Assembly: GCA_050258755.1 (NCBI GenBank) | Contig: JBLMZI010000005.1 | Location: 186,001 to 250,000 of the forward strand | Direction: 5' to 3' | Length of the DNA stretch: 64,000 nucleotides | DNA from: JBLMZI01 sp050258755 | GTDB lineage: Bacteria; Bacillota; Syntrophomonadia; Syntrophomonadales; DTU052 | In this document: positions 34,272 through 42,851 of the stretch, in pieces | Position numbering within the stretch: position 1 is the stretch's first letter | Layout: every line of letters starts with the position of its first letter | The notes under the pieces: model-generated | Told to the model about the DNA's origin: nothing | Database searches by the model: none | What the model saw: the letters and a program-made list of their open reading frames with translations, nothing else | Program-made: the position numbers and the translations under genes

Positions 34272-34748
34272 ATGCGCTGTCCGTTCTGCCAAACACCTGA
34301 CAGCCGGGTATTGGATTCACGCACGAATGACGATGAAACGGTGATTCGGCGCCGGCGCGAATGCGCCGAATGCAAAAAACGGTTCACAACGTATGAGCGT
34401 GTTGAAGAACGCCCGCTGATGGTGATTAAACGCGGCGGAAGCCGGGAGGTTTTTCACCGGGATAAGCTGGTAAAAGGCATACTCCGCGCGGTGGAAAAAC
34501 GTCCGGTAACGGCCGAACAGGTGGATGATCTGGTGTCCTCTCTGGAAAAGGAACTCCGGTATACCTTTGACCGAGAAGTGTCCAGCGAGGATATTGGTAA
34601 AATGGTGATGGACAGGCTGAAATATCTCGATGAAGTTGCATATGTCCGTTTTGCTTCGGTTTATCGGCAGTTTACCGATGTGGACGGCTTTATTCGGACC
34701 GTGGCACAACTTAAAAACGAATCTGATGTCGAGGGGGAGAATAACTAA
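34272..34748 (+). CDS. nrdR: Transcriptional repressor NrdR
   Basis: 158 aa, ATG with GGGGGT upstream. ATP/dATP-sensing repressor of ribonucleotide reductase genes. Zinc ribbon with C3, C6, C31 and C34 (MRCPFC and CAECKKRF), then an ATP-cone domain (about 49-139, VIKRGGSREVFHRDKLVKGI). Its stop overlaps the nrdD start (TAATG). Self-control through the two boxes just upstream is expected. Confidence 0.97.
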   Translation: MRCPFCQTPDSRVLDSRTNDDETVIRRRRECAECKKRFTTYERVEERPLMVIKRGGSREVFHRDKLVKGILRAVEKRPVTAEQVDDLVSSLEKELRYTFDREVSSEDIGKMVMDRLKYLDEVAYVRFASVYRQFTDVDGFIRTVAQLKNESDVEGENN

Positions 34749-36763
34749 TGTTTGAAAAGATCAAAAAGCGGGACGGCCGGGAAACGAACTTCGATCCATC
34801 GAAAATCACCGAAGCGATTTTCAAAGCTGCCCATGCCATCGGCGGCGAAAACCGGCAGAAAGCCCTGGAACTCACCCTTGAGGTCATGAAAGAGCTTGGT
34901 GAGCGCTATGAAGGCGAAATTTTCACCGTGGAAGACGTTCAGGACTTTGTGGAACGCGTCCTGATCGAACAGGGCCATGCGCGTACCGCCAAAGCTTACA
35001 TTCTGTATCGGGACCAGCGGACCCGGTACAGAGAAGCCAAGTCCGACCTGATGGATGTCGTGGAAGAGATTCTGAAGGAGACGAACCGCGAAAACGCCAA
35101 CGTCGGAAACAGTCCGTCGGCCAAGATGCTGCAGATTGCCAGCGCCGCGTCCAAACAGTTTTATCTGAACCGGCTGATTCCGCCGGACTATTCGTATGCG
35201 CACCGGAATGGGGACATACATATCCATGATCTTGATTTTTACCAAAAGACCTTGAACTGCATCCAGATTCCGCTCGGTGAAATGCTGCAGTCGGGCTTTA
35301 ATAACGGGCATGGCTACATACGGCCGCCGAAACGCCCCGGATCGGCTGCTGCCCAGGCGGCGATTCTGCTCCAAAGCTCGCAGAATGATATGTACGGCGG
35401 CCAGTCTTTCCCGTTCTTTGATCGGGATATGGTCCCGTTCGTGCAGGATGCCGATGAGGATGAAATTTATCAGGCAATGGAAGCCTTAGTCTATAATCTG
35501 AACTCTATGCATTCCAGAGCTGGCGCGCAGGTGCCGTTTTCCTCGCTGAACATCGGGGTGGAAACCTCTGCCGAAGGCCGCAGCATTATCAAGAATCTGC
35601 TGCTGGCCTACGATGCCGGACTTGGGCGGGGCGAAAACCCGATCTTTCCGAATATCATTTTCCGGGTGAAGGAAGGCGTCAATATGAAGCCGGGCGATCC
35701 GAACTATGATCTGCTCCAGCTCGCCATGCGGGTTGCAGCCAAGCGAATGAACCCGACCTTCAGCTTTATGGATGCATCCTTTAACGCGCCTTATGGCACC
35801 GAGGTATCATATATGGGCTGTCGGACCCGCGTCATCGGCAACCGGCACGGGGAGGAAGTGGCACCGCGGCGCGGCAACCTTTCCTTTAGCACGATCAATC
35901 TGCCGAGAATCGCGCTCAAATCCAAAGGCAATCTGGGTGAGTTTTACCGCCAGTTGGAGAGCGTGATCCAGCTGACCTGCGAGCAGTTGTACCATCGCTA
36001 CCAGGTGCAGGCTCAACTGAAGGTGAAGGACATGCCCTTCGTGATGGGTCAGAAAATGTATATGGGATCGGAAAACCTCTCCGGGTGCGATACCATCGAA
36101 GAAGCGATCAAGCACGGGTCCCTTTCGATTGGCTTTATCGGACTGGCCGAGACGTTGGCCTGCCTCACCGGAAAACACCATGGCGAGTCGGCTGATTCGC
36201 AGGCAATCGGCATTTCGATTATCCAATTCATGAAGCGGCTGATCGACCAGGCGGCCGATCAGTACAATCTGAATTACACGCTGCTGGCCACCCCGGCTGA
36301 AGGTCTTTCCGGCCGATTCCTCGGGATTGATAAGGAACGATTCGGTGTGGTGGCGGGTGTGACCGACAAGGAATACTATTCCAACAGCTTCCATGTTCCG
36401 GTGGGCTATGACATCAGCCTCTTTGATAAGATAGCCAAAGAAGGCCCTTATCATAAGTACACCAACGCCGGTCATATCAGCTATGTCGAATTCCCGGCGC
36501 CGCCAGTGCATAACGCCGAAGCGATTGGGACTGTTCTGGAACATATGAAGAACTGTGATATGGGTTATGCCGGGATAAACTTCCCGATCGACTTCTGCGA
36601 ATCGTGCAACCACCTGGGGATCATTGAGGACAAATGCCCGAACTGCGGCGGGAATGAGATCCGTCGGGTTCGCCGGATTACCGGATACTTATCCACGGTG
36701 GACCGGTTTAATGATGCCAAGGTGGCGGAACTGAATGACCGCAAAGCGCATCGGTTCAGTTAA
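34748..36763 (+). CDS. nrdD: Anaerobic (class III) ribonucleoside-triphosphate reductase
   Basis: 671 aa, ATG overlapping the nrdR stop. Glycyl-radical enzyme reducing ribonucleotides to deoxyribonucleotides without oxygen. An N-terminal ATP cone (about 3-92, IKKRDGRETNFDPSKITEAI) precedes the barrel; a C-terminal zinc site uses C617, C620, C630 and C633; the radical glycine is G646 in RRITGYLS. Activated by NrdG, encoded 14 bases downstream. No oxygen-tolerant reductase is in the window. Confidence 0.97.
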   Translation: MFEKIKKRDGRETNFDPSKITEAIFKAAHAIGGENRQKALELTLEVMKELGERYEGEIFTVEDVQDFVERVLIEQGHARTAKAYILYRDQRTRYREAKSDLMDVVEEILKETNRENANVGNSPSAKMLQIASAASKQFYLNRLIPPDYSYAHRNGDIHIHDLDFYQKTLNCIQIPLGEMLQSGFNNGHGYIRPPKRPGSAAAQAAILLQSSQNDMYGGQSFPFFDRDMVPFVQDADEDEIYQAMEALVYNLNSMHSRAGAQVPFSSLNIGVETSAEGRSIIKNLLLAYDAGLGRGENPIFPNIIFRVKEGVNMKPGDPNYDLLQLAMRVAAKRMNPTFSFMDASFNAPYGTEVSYMGCRTRVIGNRHGEEVAPRRGNLSFSTINLPRIALKSKGNLGEFYRQLESVIQLTCEQLYHRYQVQAQLKVKDMPFVMGQKMYMGSENLSGCDTIEEAIKHGSLSIGFIGLAETLACLTGKHHGESADSQAIGISIIQFMKRLIDQAADQYNLNYTLLATPAEGLSGRFLGIDKERFGVVAGVTDKEYYSNSFHVPVGYDISLFDKIAKEGPYHKYTNAGHISYVEFPAPPVHNAEAIGTVLEHMKNCDMGYAGINFPIDFCESCNHLGIIEDKCPNCGGNEIRRVRRITGYLSTVDRFNDAKVAELNDRKAHRFS

Positions 36764-36777
36764 AGGGAGCGTTTGTC

Positions 36778-37281
36778 ATGAAGATCAGACTGTGTGGATT
36801 TACCCGCGAAAGCATCGTCGACGGGCCCGGAATCCGGGCCGTGGTCTTCGCGCAGGGCTGCAGCAAAAAATGCCGTGGCTGCCACAATCCCCAGACCTGG
36901 GATTTTAGTGGCGGATACGAAATGGATACGGAATCCATCATTCGCGAAATCGGGGCCACCCGCCTGCTGCGGGGGGTCACCTTTTCCGGCGGCGAGCCGT
37001 TTTTACAGCCGCACGCATTTCTGGAGATCGCGCGGGCGGTGAAACTGATGGGACTGGATATTCTGGTCTTTACCGGGAATACCTTTGAGGAACTGCTGGT
37101 TCAGGCTGAAAAGGAGCCTGCAATCCAGGAATTGCTGGGTTTGACCGATATCCTGATCGATGGCCCGTTTGTCGAGGAAGAGAAGGACTTGAGCCTTGCT
37201 TTCCGCGGGTCCCGGAACCAGCGCATCCTGGATCTGCGCGCCAGTCTGGCGGGCGGCGAGCCGGTAATGATGCCTCTGTAG
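36778..37281 (+). CDS. nrdG: Class III RNR activating enzyme NrdG
   Basis: 167 aa, ATG with AAAGGGAG upstream. Radical SAM activase that forms the glycyl radical on NrdD. The cluster motif CxxxCxxC is C28, C32 and C35 in GCSKKCRGCHNPQTW; the SAM-binding TFSGGEPF is near residue 63. Length is normal. Last gene of nrdR-nrdD-nrdG, closed by a terminator. Confidence 0.96.
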   Translation: MKIRLCGFTRESIVDGPGIRAVVFAQGCSKKCRGCHNPQTWDFSGGYEMDTESIIREIGATRLLRGVTFSGGEPFLQPHAFLEIARAVKLMGLDILVFTGNTFEELLVQAEKEPAIQELLGLTDILIDGPFVEEEKDLSLAFRGSRNQRILDLRASLAGGEPVMMPL

Positions 37282-37301
37282 GGGAAGAATCGCATTATAA
37301 T

Positions 37302-37326
37302 AGCGCGGCGCAAGCCGCGCTTTTTG
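37302..37326 (+). terminator. Intrinsic terminator after nrdG
   Basis: AGCGCGGC-GCAA-GCCGCGCT followed by a T run. A TATAAT at 37296-37301 directly precedes the stem but would start transcription inside it, so I do not call it a promoter. Confidence 0.88.
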
Positions 37327-37341
37327 TTAGAAGGTGCAAAT

Positions 37342-38160
37342 ATGGTATGGGATTGGGAAGCTTCGGCGCAAGGCCGGTACCTGACTTCGCAGGCATGGAA
37401 GGCGGCTGGCTGCCTGGCCGCTTTTAGCGCGAGAATCGGCGGAACCAGCGATGACCCGTATCGATCCTTGAACCTTGGACTGCATGTCGGTGACGATTCG
37501 ATGCAGGTCCTGGCCAACCGGCAATCGTTTGCCCGGCTCCTGGGGATCGCGTTCGACCGGCTGGTCTGCGGTGAGCAGGTTCATGGCACTGCGGTTGCGG
37601 TGATTGATGCAAAAGACTGTGCCCGCGGCGTTTCAGAACTGGAAACTGTCGTTCCGGCTGTCGATGCGCTGATTACCATCGAACCGGGGGTTTATTTGAT
37701 GGCGTTTTTTGCCGACTGTATCCCGGTTTTTCTCTTTGATCCGGTGCAAAAAGCGGTCGGGATTGCTCATGCCGGGTGGAAGGGAACCGCAGGTCGAATC
37801 GGCGCTGAAACAGTTCGCGCCATGCAGCAGCGTTTCGGTTCCGTACCGCAGGATCTTTTGGCATTTATCGGTCCGGGGATTGGCCCGGAGTGCTATCCAG
37901 TGGACGAACAGCGGGCCGCTCTGGCATCGGAATTGTTTACATTTCACGAAGAGATCATTTATTCTATAGAAGGAAAGTGGCGTTACGCCTGGAACCTGAA
38001 GCACACCAACCGGAAAATCCTGCTGGAAGCCGGCTTGGCTCCGGACCGGATCGAAGTGAGTCCGGATTGTACCTGCTGTATGCCTGAGACCTATTTTTCT
38101 TATCGCGGCACCGGCCCAACAACCGGACGCATGGCCGCTGTTATCGGCGTTATGCCGTAA
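37342..38160 (+). CDS. pgeF: Purine nucleoside phosphorylase/deaminase, laccase-domain PgeF (YlmD)
   Basis: 272 aa from ATG 37342, 5 bases after AAGGTG; TTG 37324 is in frame but inside the terminator T run. DUF152/YfiH-type multicopper-oxidase-like fold; members act on purine nucleosides and in Escherichia coli remove D-Ser from UDP-MurNAc products. Zinc ligands fit H81 (QVHG), C126 (FADCIPV) and H143 (IAHAGWKGT). Near relatives are the ylmD neighbours of ylmE and sepF; here a sensor cassette is inserted between ylmD and ylmE. Confidence 0.9.
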   Translation: MVWDWEASAQGRYLTSQAWKAAGCLAAFSARIGGTSDDPYRSLNLGLHVGDDSMQVLANRQSFARLLGIAFDRLVCGEQVHGTAVAVIDAKDCARGVSELETVVPAVDALITIEPGVYLMAFFADCIPVFLFDPVQKAVGIAHAGWKGTAGRIGAETVRAMQQRFGSVPQDLLAFIGPGIGPECYPVDEQRAALASELFTFHEEIIYSIEGKWRYAWNLKHTNRKILLEAGLAPDRIEVSPDCTCCMPETYFSYRGTGPTTGRMAAVIGVMP

Positions 38161-38208
38161 GGCCTGGCTGTACTCGGCTTTACGCTCTCATGCAAAATCA
38201 GTCACGGG

Positions 38209-38931
38209 ATGTGGGGGGTGATTGTTATCAGCGCAAAGATTCTGGTTGTGGATGACGAGTCGCATATTGTTGAGCTGGTAAGGTTCAACCTTGAGAAAGA
38301 AGGATACCGCGTTGTCGTCGCATACGACGGCCTGGAAGCGCTTCAGGCGGTGGATGACGAACTGCCTGATCTGATGATCCTGGATATCATGCTGCCGCAT
38401 CTGGACGGGCTGGAAATCTGCCGAAAAATTCGCCAGAATCCGCGCCACGCCAATTTGCCCATCATCATGCTGACCGCAAAGGCCGAGGAAATCGACACCG
38501 TGCTGGGTCTTGAAATGGGCGCCGATGATTATATCAAGAAACCATTCAGCCCGCGGGAAATGGTGGCCCGGGTAAAAGCCCGGCTGCGCGCCCGTCGGCT
38601 TTTGGAATCAAGCGAAACCCCCGGGAAAAAGGCTTTGATTATCAAAGATTTAACCATGATTCCGGACAAGCACGAGGCGTTTTTGGGGGACCGCAAACTG
38701 GATCTGACCCCGAAAGAATTCGAGCTTTTGAGGATTCTGGCTTCGAGCCGGGGCAAGGTGTTTACCCGCGAGGCCTTGCTGGAACGGGTCTGGGGCTATG
38801 AATTCAGCGGAGATACCCGGACCGTTGACGTTCACATTCGGCATCTTCGAATTAAGCTGGGGGACGATACCGCTTCACCGCAGTATATTGAGACGGTTCG
38901 CGGGGTCGGTTATAAATTCCGGGAGAATTAG
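38209..38931 (+). CDS. OmpR/PhoP-type response regulator
   Basis: About 240 aa. Receiver domain (from about residue 9, KILVVDDE) with phosphoacceptor D59 in LMILDIMLP and the lysine in YIKKPFSPREM, then an OmpR winged-helix DNA-binding domain (about 148-238) ending YIETVRGVGYKFREN. It resembles PhoP/WalR-type regulators. The start is unclear: ATG 38209 and GTG 38218 lie before or within the strong GGGGGGTG site, and the well-spaced codons after it (ATT, GTT, ATC at 38221-38229) are non-standard. The kinase gene follows after 24 bases. Confidence 0.92.
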   Translation: MWGVIVISAKILVVDDESHIVELVRFNLEKEGYRVVVAYDGLEALQAVDDELPDLMILDIMLPHLDGLEICRKIRQNPRHANLPIIMLTAKAEEIDTVLGLEMGADDYIKKPFSPREMVARVKARLRARRLLESSETPGKKALIIKDLTMIPDKHEAFLGDRKLDLTPKEFELLRILASSRGKVFTREALLERVWGYEFSGDTRTVDVHIRHLRIKLGDDTASPQYIETVRGVGYKFREN

Positions 38932-38955
38932 ACCATAACGAACGGGGAGAGCAGC

Positions 38956-40044
38956 GTGCCCAACGGATTTGCAACCGAAAACAGCAGAATGCAGGCGATT
39001 TTGACCAGCATGGCGGACGGTGTGGTCGGCCTCGATAACGAGGGCCGCATCATGCAGTTCAACCGGGCGGCTGAAAAAATCTTCATGCGCCGGGAACAGG
39101 AAGTACTGGGACACACCTTTGAAAGCATGCTGAATCTGATCAAGGTGGATCAGATGGTCCGGACCGTACTGAAGACCGGACGGGAAGTCCTGGCTGAGAT
39201 GAAGGTGTTTCCGGGCAGTGAATACATATTTCACATTCACATCCTCCCGATCAAAGGCGTCTCCACCACCGAAGGCGCGGTTGCGGTTTTTCACGATGTC
39301 ACTGATGCCCGCAAGTTTGATCAGATGCGGTCGGAGTTCGTTGCGAACGTGTCCCATGAGCTGCGCACCCCGCTGACCTCCATTAAGGGATTTGTGGAAA
39401 CGCTTTTGGACGGCGCCCTGGAAGACCAGATGCTGTGCCGGCGTTTTCTAACCATTATTGATAACGAAACCAACCGGCTGACCCGATTGATCGAGGACCT
39501 GCTCAACCTGTCCGCGATCGAATCGAAGGAGATCCGGGTGCATTTGCGCAGGGTCAACCTCATTGAATCGGTCAAAACCGTGTTCAACGTGTTGGGTCCG
39601 CAGGCGGCGGAAAAGAAGATCCGCATGGAGCTGATTTACCCGCGCTGCCTGCCGCCGGTGCAGGCTGACGAGGATTTGATCGGCCAGGTTTTGATCAACC
39701 TGATCGACAATGCGATCAAGTATACCCCGGCCGGAGGACGGATCGTGGTTCGGATTTCAGCGGATGACAAATGGATTTCGGTCCATATCATGGATAGCGG
39801 GATGGGGATTCCCAAAGACAGCCTGCCGCGCCTGTTCGAGCGGTTTTACCGCGTTGATAAGGCGCGCTCCCGCGGTAAGGGCGGTACTGGTCTTGGGTTG
39901 GCGATTGTTAAACACATCATGGAGTTGCATGAAGGCGAAGTGTTTGTCGAGAGTGAGCTGGGTGTCGGTACCACCTTTACAATACGCTTGCGCTACAGCA
40001 AGCATGATCCGCAGGAAAACCAGAGTACCGGGGGCACGCCGTAA
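38956..40044 (+). CDS. Soluble PAS-domain sensor histidine kinase, PhoR-like
   Basis: 362 aa, GTG with GGGGAGA upstream. Starts straight into a PAS domain (about 11-115, ILTSMADGVVGLDNEGRIMQFN), then the HisKA domain with phosphorylated H134 in SHELRTPLTSIKGF and an HATPase domain with NLIDNAIKY, DSGMGIP and GTGLGLAIVKHI. Its C-terminal part is PhoR-like, yet the membrane segments, extracytoplasmic sensor and HAMP domain of PhoR are missing, and there is no room upstream for them. The kinase should be cytosolic. It pairs with the regulator upstream; the PAS-only gene downstream may provide input. Confidence 0.9.
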   Translation: MPNGFATENSRMQAILTSMADGVVGLDNEGRIMQFNRAAEKIFMRREQEVLGHTFESMLNLIKVDQMVRTVLKTGREVLAEMKVFPGSEYIFHIHILPIKGVSTTEGAVAVFHDVTDARKFDQMRSEFVANVSHELRTPLTSIKGFVETLLDGALEDQMLCRRFLTIIDNETNRLTRLIEDLLNLSAIESKEIRVHLRRVNLIESVKTVFNVLGPQAAEKKIRMELIYPRCLPPVQADEDLIGQVLINLIDNAIKYTPAGGRIVVRISADDKWISVHIMDSGMGIPKDSLPRLFERFYRVDKARSRGKGGTGLGLAIVKHIMELHEGEVFVESELGVGTTFTIRLRYSKHDPQENQSTGGTP

Positions 40045-40065
40045 GCCCGGCCAAGCCCCGAAATG

Positions 40066-40103
40066 AAAAGGATTTTCGCCAAAGCGTGGCGAAGATTCTT
40101 TTT
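40066..40103 (+). terminator. Intrinsic terminator after the kinase gene
   Basis: AAAAGGATTTTCGCC and GGCGAAGATTCTTTTT pair with two G-U contacts and a 7-base loop, ending in T residues. It separates the kinase from the PAS protein. Confidence 0.75.
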
Positions 40104-40182
40104 AGGAATTCAAGACCTGGGTTCATGCCGGCCGAAACATACCAGGGCAGGCATGCTGTATCGACTTTTAGGAGGGATTCTC

Positions 40183-41754
40183 GTGAAAAATAGCGGAATC
40201 ACACATCAGATGCTGCTGAACAGCATTAAGACCCCGGTTGTTGCCTTGAATCGCGATTGGAAAGTGATTTACTGCAACAATTCCTATCTTGAATTCTTCG
40301 GTGGCTCGATTGGGGACATTGAAGGACAAAACCTCCTTGAAGTCTTTCCGAGCTTTGTTGCAACCGATGCCTATGTTGCGATATTGAAAGTCCTGGAAAC
40401 CGGGCGCCCGCGCAAGGTGGAAGGCCGAGCCCGCGGCCGCTGGGTTTCTTCAAATATCTACGGGATTCCGGACGGTGTGATCTGTATTGTGGAAGATATT
40501 ACGGAGCGGGTTCCGCCGGGTTATGTCCAAGGGGCCTCCGATGCCGATTACCGCGCTATTTTTAATGAAGTAAACGATGCCTTGATTATCTGTGATGTAC
40601 ATACTGGGATGATTATGGATGCGAATGACCGGGCTTGTGACCTATTTGGCTACAGCCGGCACGAAATTCTGAAACTGAATGTCGCCGATATGAGCTCGGG
40701 AGACCCTCCGTATTCCAAGGAAAACGCGGCGCGCTGGATTAAAAAGATGGCCGATTCGGGGGAAACCCGCCAGGTGGAGTGGAACGTCCGCGACAAAAAC
40801 GGCCGTTCATTCTGGATTGATTTCAAATCCAAACCGCTGGAATTCGAAGGGGAACAGCACCTGTTGGCCGTGGTCCGCGATGTCACCAAAGAAAAACTGA
40901 TGCAGAAAGCGCTTCGGGATCATGCCGAACGGTTCCAGGATCTGTTTGAGAAGGCACAGGACTTGATCTTTATGCACGACCTCGAAGGCCGGTTCCTGAA
41001 TGTGAACAGCGCCGCTGAGCGGCTGACTGGTTTCTGGCGCGGGGAACTGCTGCGTATGAACATTTCCGACCTGATGGCGCCGGAATATGAAACCCTGATC
41101 CATAATTATCTGCACCTTTTCAACAAGATGGCCCAGCAGAAACAGGGCAAAAACAAACCGATGAATTGGGAACTTGGCATTAAGACGAAACATGGCAGTC
41201 TGATCTACCTTGAGATCAACACCTGGCTGGTCTATAAAAATGGGGAGCCGGTCGGGGTGCAGGGGATTGCCCGCGATATCTCGGTCCATAAAAACGAGCA
41301 GGAACAATTGAAAGACACCATCCGGCGGCTTTCCGCGATGCTTTATCACCATCCTGACGCGACATTGGGCATTGATCCGGATGGCCACGTTATCGTGTGG
41401 AACAAAGCGATGGAAGAACTGACGGGGATTCCCGGGGAAGAAATTCTGGGGAAAGGCGAATACGAATACGCGCTGGCCTTTTACGGGCAGCGGCGGCCGA
41501 TCCTGGTCGATTTCATGCTGAACCCGGACGAGGTGGAGAAATTCTACCCGGTCACCGAAACGGAGAACTATGTGCGTATCGGCGAAATTGAGGTTCCCAG
41601 CCTCAAGGGATCGGGGCACGTTCTCTGGGGGCAGGCGGTTTCGGTCTACGACGACGACGGGATTTTGATCGGCGCACTGGAATCCCTTCGGGATATGACC
41701 CAGCAGAACAGAATGAAAGAAATGGCCGACAAGCCCGACCAAAAGGAAGAATAG
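40183..41754 (+). CDS. PAS-only sensor protein, four PAS domains, no output domain
   Basis: 523 aa from GTG 40183, 8 bases after AGGAGGG; ATG 40063 is in frame but lies at the terminator. Four PAS domains in series: about 8-110 (ALNRDWKVIYCNNSYLEFFG), 117-235 (DVHTGMIMDANDRACDLFGYS), 248-375 (LEGRFLNVNSAAERLTGFW) and 383-510 (DPDGHVIVWNKAMEELTGI). No kinase, GGDEF, helix-turn-helix or membrane segment is seen. The last PAS begins with a family-typical PDATLGIDPDGHV stretch. It may be an adaptor feeding the soluble kinase upstream; that is inference. A terminator isolates it on each side. Confidence 0.82.
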   Translation: MKNSGITHQMLLNSIKTPVVALNRDWKVIYCNNSYLEFFGGSIGDIEGQNLLEVFPSFVATDAYVAILKVLETGRPRKVEGRARGRWVSSNIYGIPDGVICIVEDITERVPPGYVQGASDADYRAIFNEVNDALIICDVHTGMIMDANDRACDLFGYSRHEILKLNVADMSSGDPPYSKENAARWIKKMADSGETRQVEWNVRDKNGRSFWIDFKSKPLEFEGEQHLLAVVRDVTKEKLMQKALRDHAERFQDLFEKAQDLIFMHDLEGRFLNVNSAAERLTGFWRGELLRMNISDLMAPEYETLIHNYLHLFNKMAQQKQGKNKPMNWELGIKTKHGSLIYLEINTWLVYKNGEPVGVQGIARDISVHKNEQEQLKDTIRRLSAMLYHHPDATLGIDPDGHVIVWNKAMEELTGIPGEEILGKGEYEYALAFYGQRRPILVDFMLNPDEVEKFYPVTETENYVRIGEIEVPSLKGSGHVLWGQAVSVYDDDGILIGALESLRDMTQQNRMKEMADKPDQKEE

Positions 41755-41790
41755 GACCAGACAGAGTGATATTCGGACGGAACGATTCAC

Positions 41791-41827
41791 GCGGCGAAAA
41801 GGTTTCTTCAAGCCTTTCGCCGCTTTT
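41791..41827 (+). terminator. Intrinsic terminator after the PAS protein
   Basis: GCGGCGAAAAGG and CCTTTCGCCGC form the stem, with TTTT after it. Confidence 0.85.
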
Positions 41828-41866
41828 CGGTGAAAAACGAAACTCGAGGAGGCTGCGCCGGGAACG

Positions 41867-42850
41867 GTGCTTCAGACAGGCATGACGACGAGAAGAGAGC
41901 GGATTGAGCGGGAACGAAAACAAAAACAGGCGTTGAGCTTGACCATGAAGGTTCTTGGTGCGGCCTTGATGGTGTTTGTCTTCTACCAAATGATCAATTT
42001 CGCGCTTCATAAAATCGAGGCGCGCCGGATTCATGTGGAGCCTGCGCGCATTGGCGATCTGAATGAATCGGATTTTGGAGTCGGACGGGTCATCAACCGG
42101 GAACTGGTGGCGTATGCGCCAAGACAAGGCAGATTCGAAAACCTGGTCCTGGAAGGGGAACGGATTCGGCGGGGAACGCCGGTCGGTCAGTTTCAGCCGG
42201 ATGACGGGTCAGATACCGTGATTATTCGGGCGCCCGGCAGCGGTGTGGTTTGCTACCATCCGGACGGCTTGGAACGCGATCCAAGCATCGTGAATCTTAC
42301 CCGGGAATCCACCGGGTTTGTGAATGCAAAAAAGCGGCGATTTGGGGATGGCAGCATGCTGTTCAATGAGAACCAACCGATGTTCAAGATCGTCGATAAT
42401 CTGACCCCGACCAAGGTTGTAGTGCTTTTTCCGGGCAAGACCCGCTTTGGCATCGTGGAAGGAACCGAATGCCGCTTCATCATCGAAAACAAGATCGACG
42501 AAACTGCCCGATGCCAGGAGATAATGGAAAAAAAAGGCCGCGAAATGGCCGTTTTCGAGATGGCTTCGTTTGGAGAGAACTTATGGCATCAGCGCCGGGT
42601 TAAAGTCGAGTGTGTCAGCGAAAGCTACCACGGGATGGTTACCGCGCAGGCTGCGACTTTTAGGAAAAATGGAATCCTTGGCGTTTATGTCGTCATGGGC
42701 AACCGGGTGTTTTTTAAGCCGATTCGCCTGATTCACCGGAAAGGGGATCGGGTGGTTGTAAAGGGCTTGTACGAAGGTGATCCGGTGGTCACGACCCCGT
42801 GGCTGGTCCGGGAAGGTATGCTTTTGCCCGAAGAAAACCTTGGAGGATAA
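41867..42850 (+). CDS. HlyD-like membrane-fusion/adaptor protein
   Basis: 327 aa from GTG 41867 (CGAGGAGG lies 14 bases upstream); ATG 41882 is an alternative. A highly charged cytoplasmic start (TTRRERIERERKQKQ), one membrane segment (about 25-44), then a beta-barrel-rich extracytoplasmic region resembling HlyD/AcrA adaptors: a lipoyl-like hairpin half (RFENLVLEGERIRRGTPVGQF) and the paired half IRAPGSGVVCYHPDGLE, and a C-terminal KGDRVVVKGLYEGDPVV. No transporter partner is nearby. The gene abuts ylmE by one base, in the division cluster. Family-level call; function unknown. Confidence 0.7.
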   Translation: MLQTGMTTRRERIERERKQKQALSLTMKVLGAALMVFVFYQMINFALHKIEARRIHVEPARIGDLNESDFGVGRVINRELVAYAPRQGRFENLVLEGERIRRGTPVGQFQPDDGSDTVIIRAPGSGVVCYHPDGLERDPSIVNLTRESTGFVNAKKRRFGDGSMLFNENQPMFKIVDNLTPTKVVVLFPGKTRFGIVEGTECRFIIENKIDETARCQEIMEKKGREMAVFEMASFGENLWHQRRVKVECVSESYHGMVTAQAATFRKNGILGVYVVMGNRVFFKPIRLIHRKGDRVVVKGLYEGDPVVTTPWLVREGMLLPEENLGG

Positions 42851-42851
42851 C

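Noticed and set aside
37296..37301. TATAAT before pgeF as a promoter
   Set aside because: Transcription would start within the nrdG terminator stem, and there is no -35.
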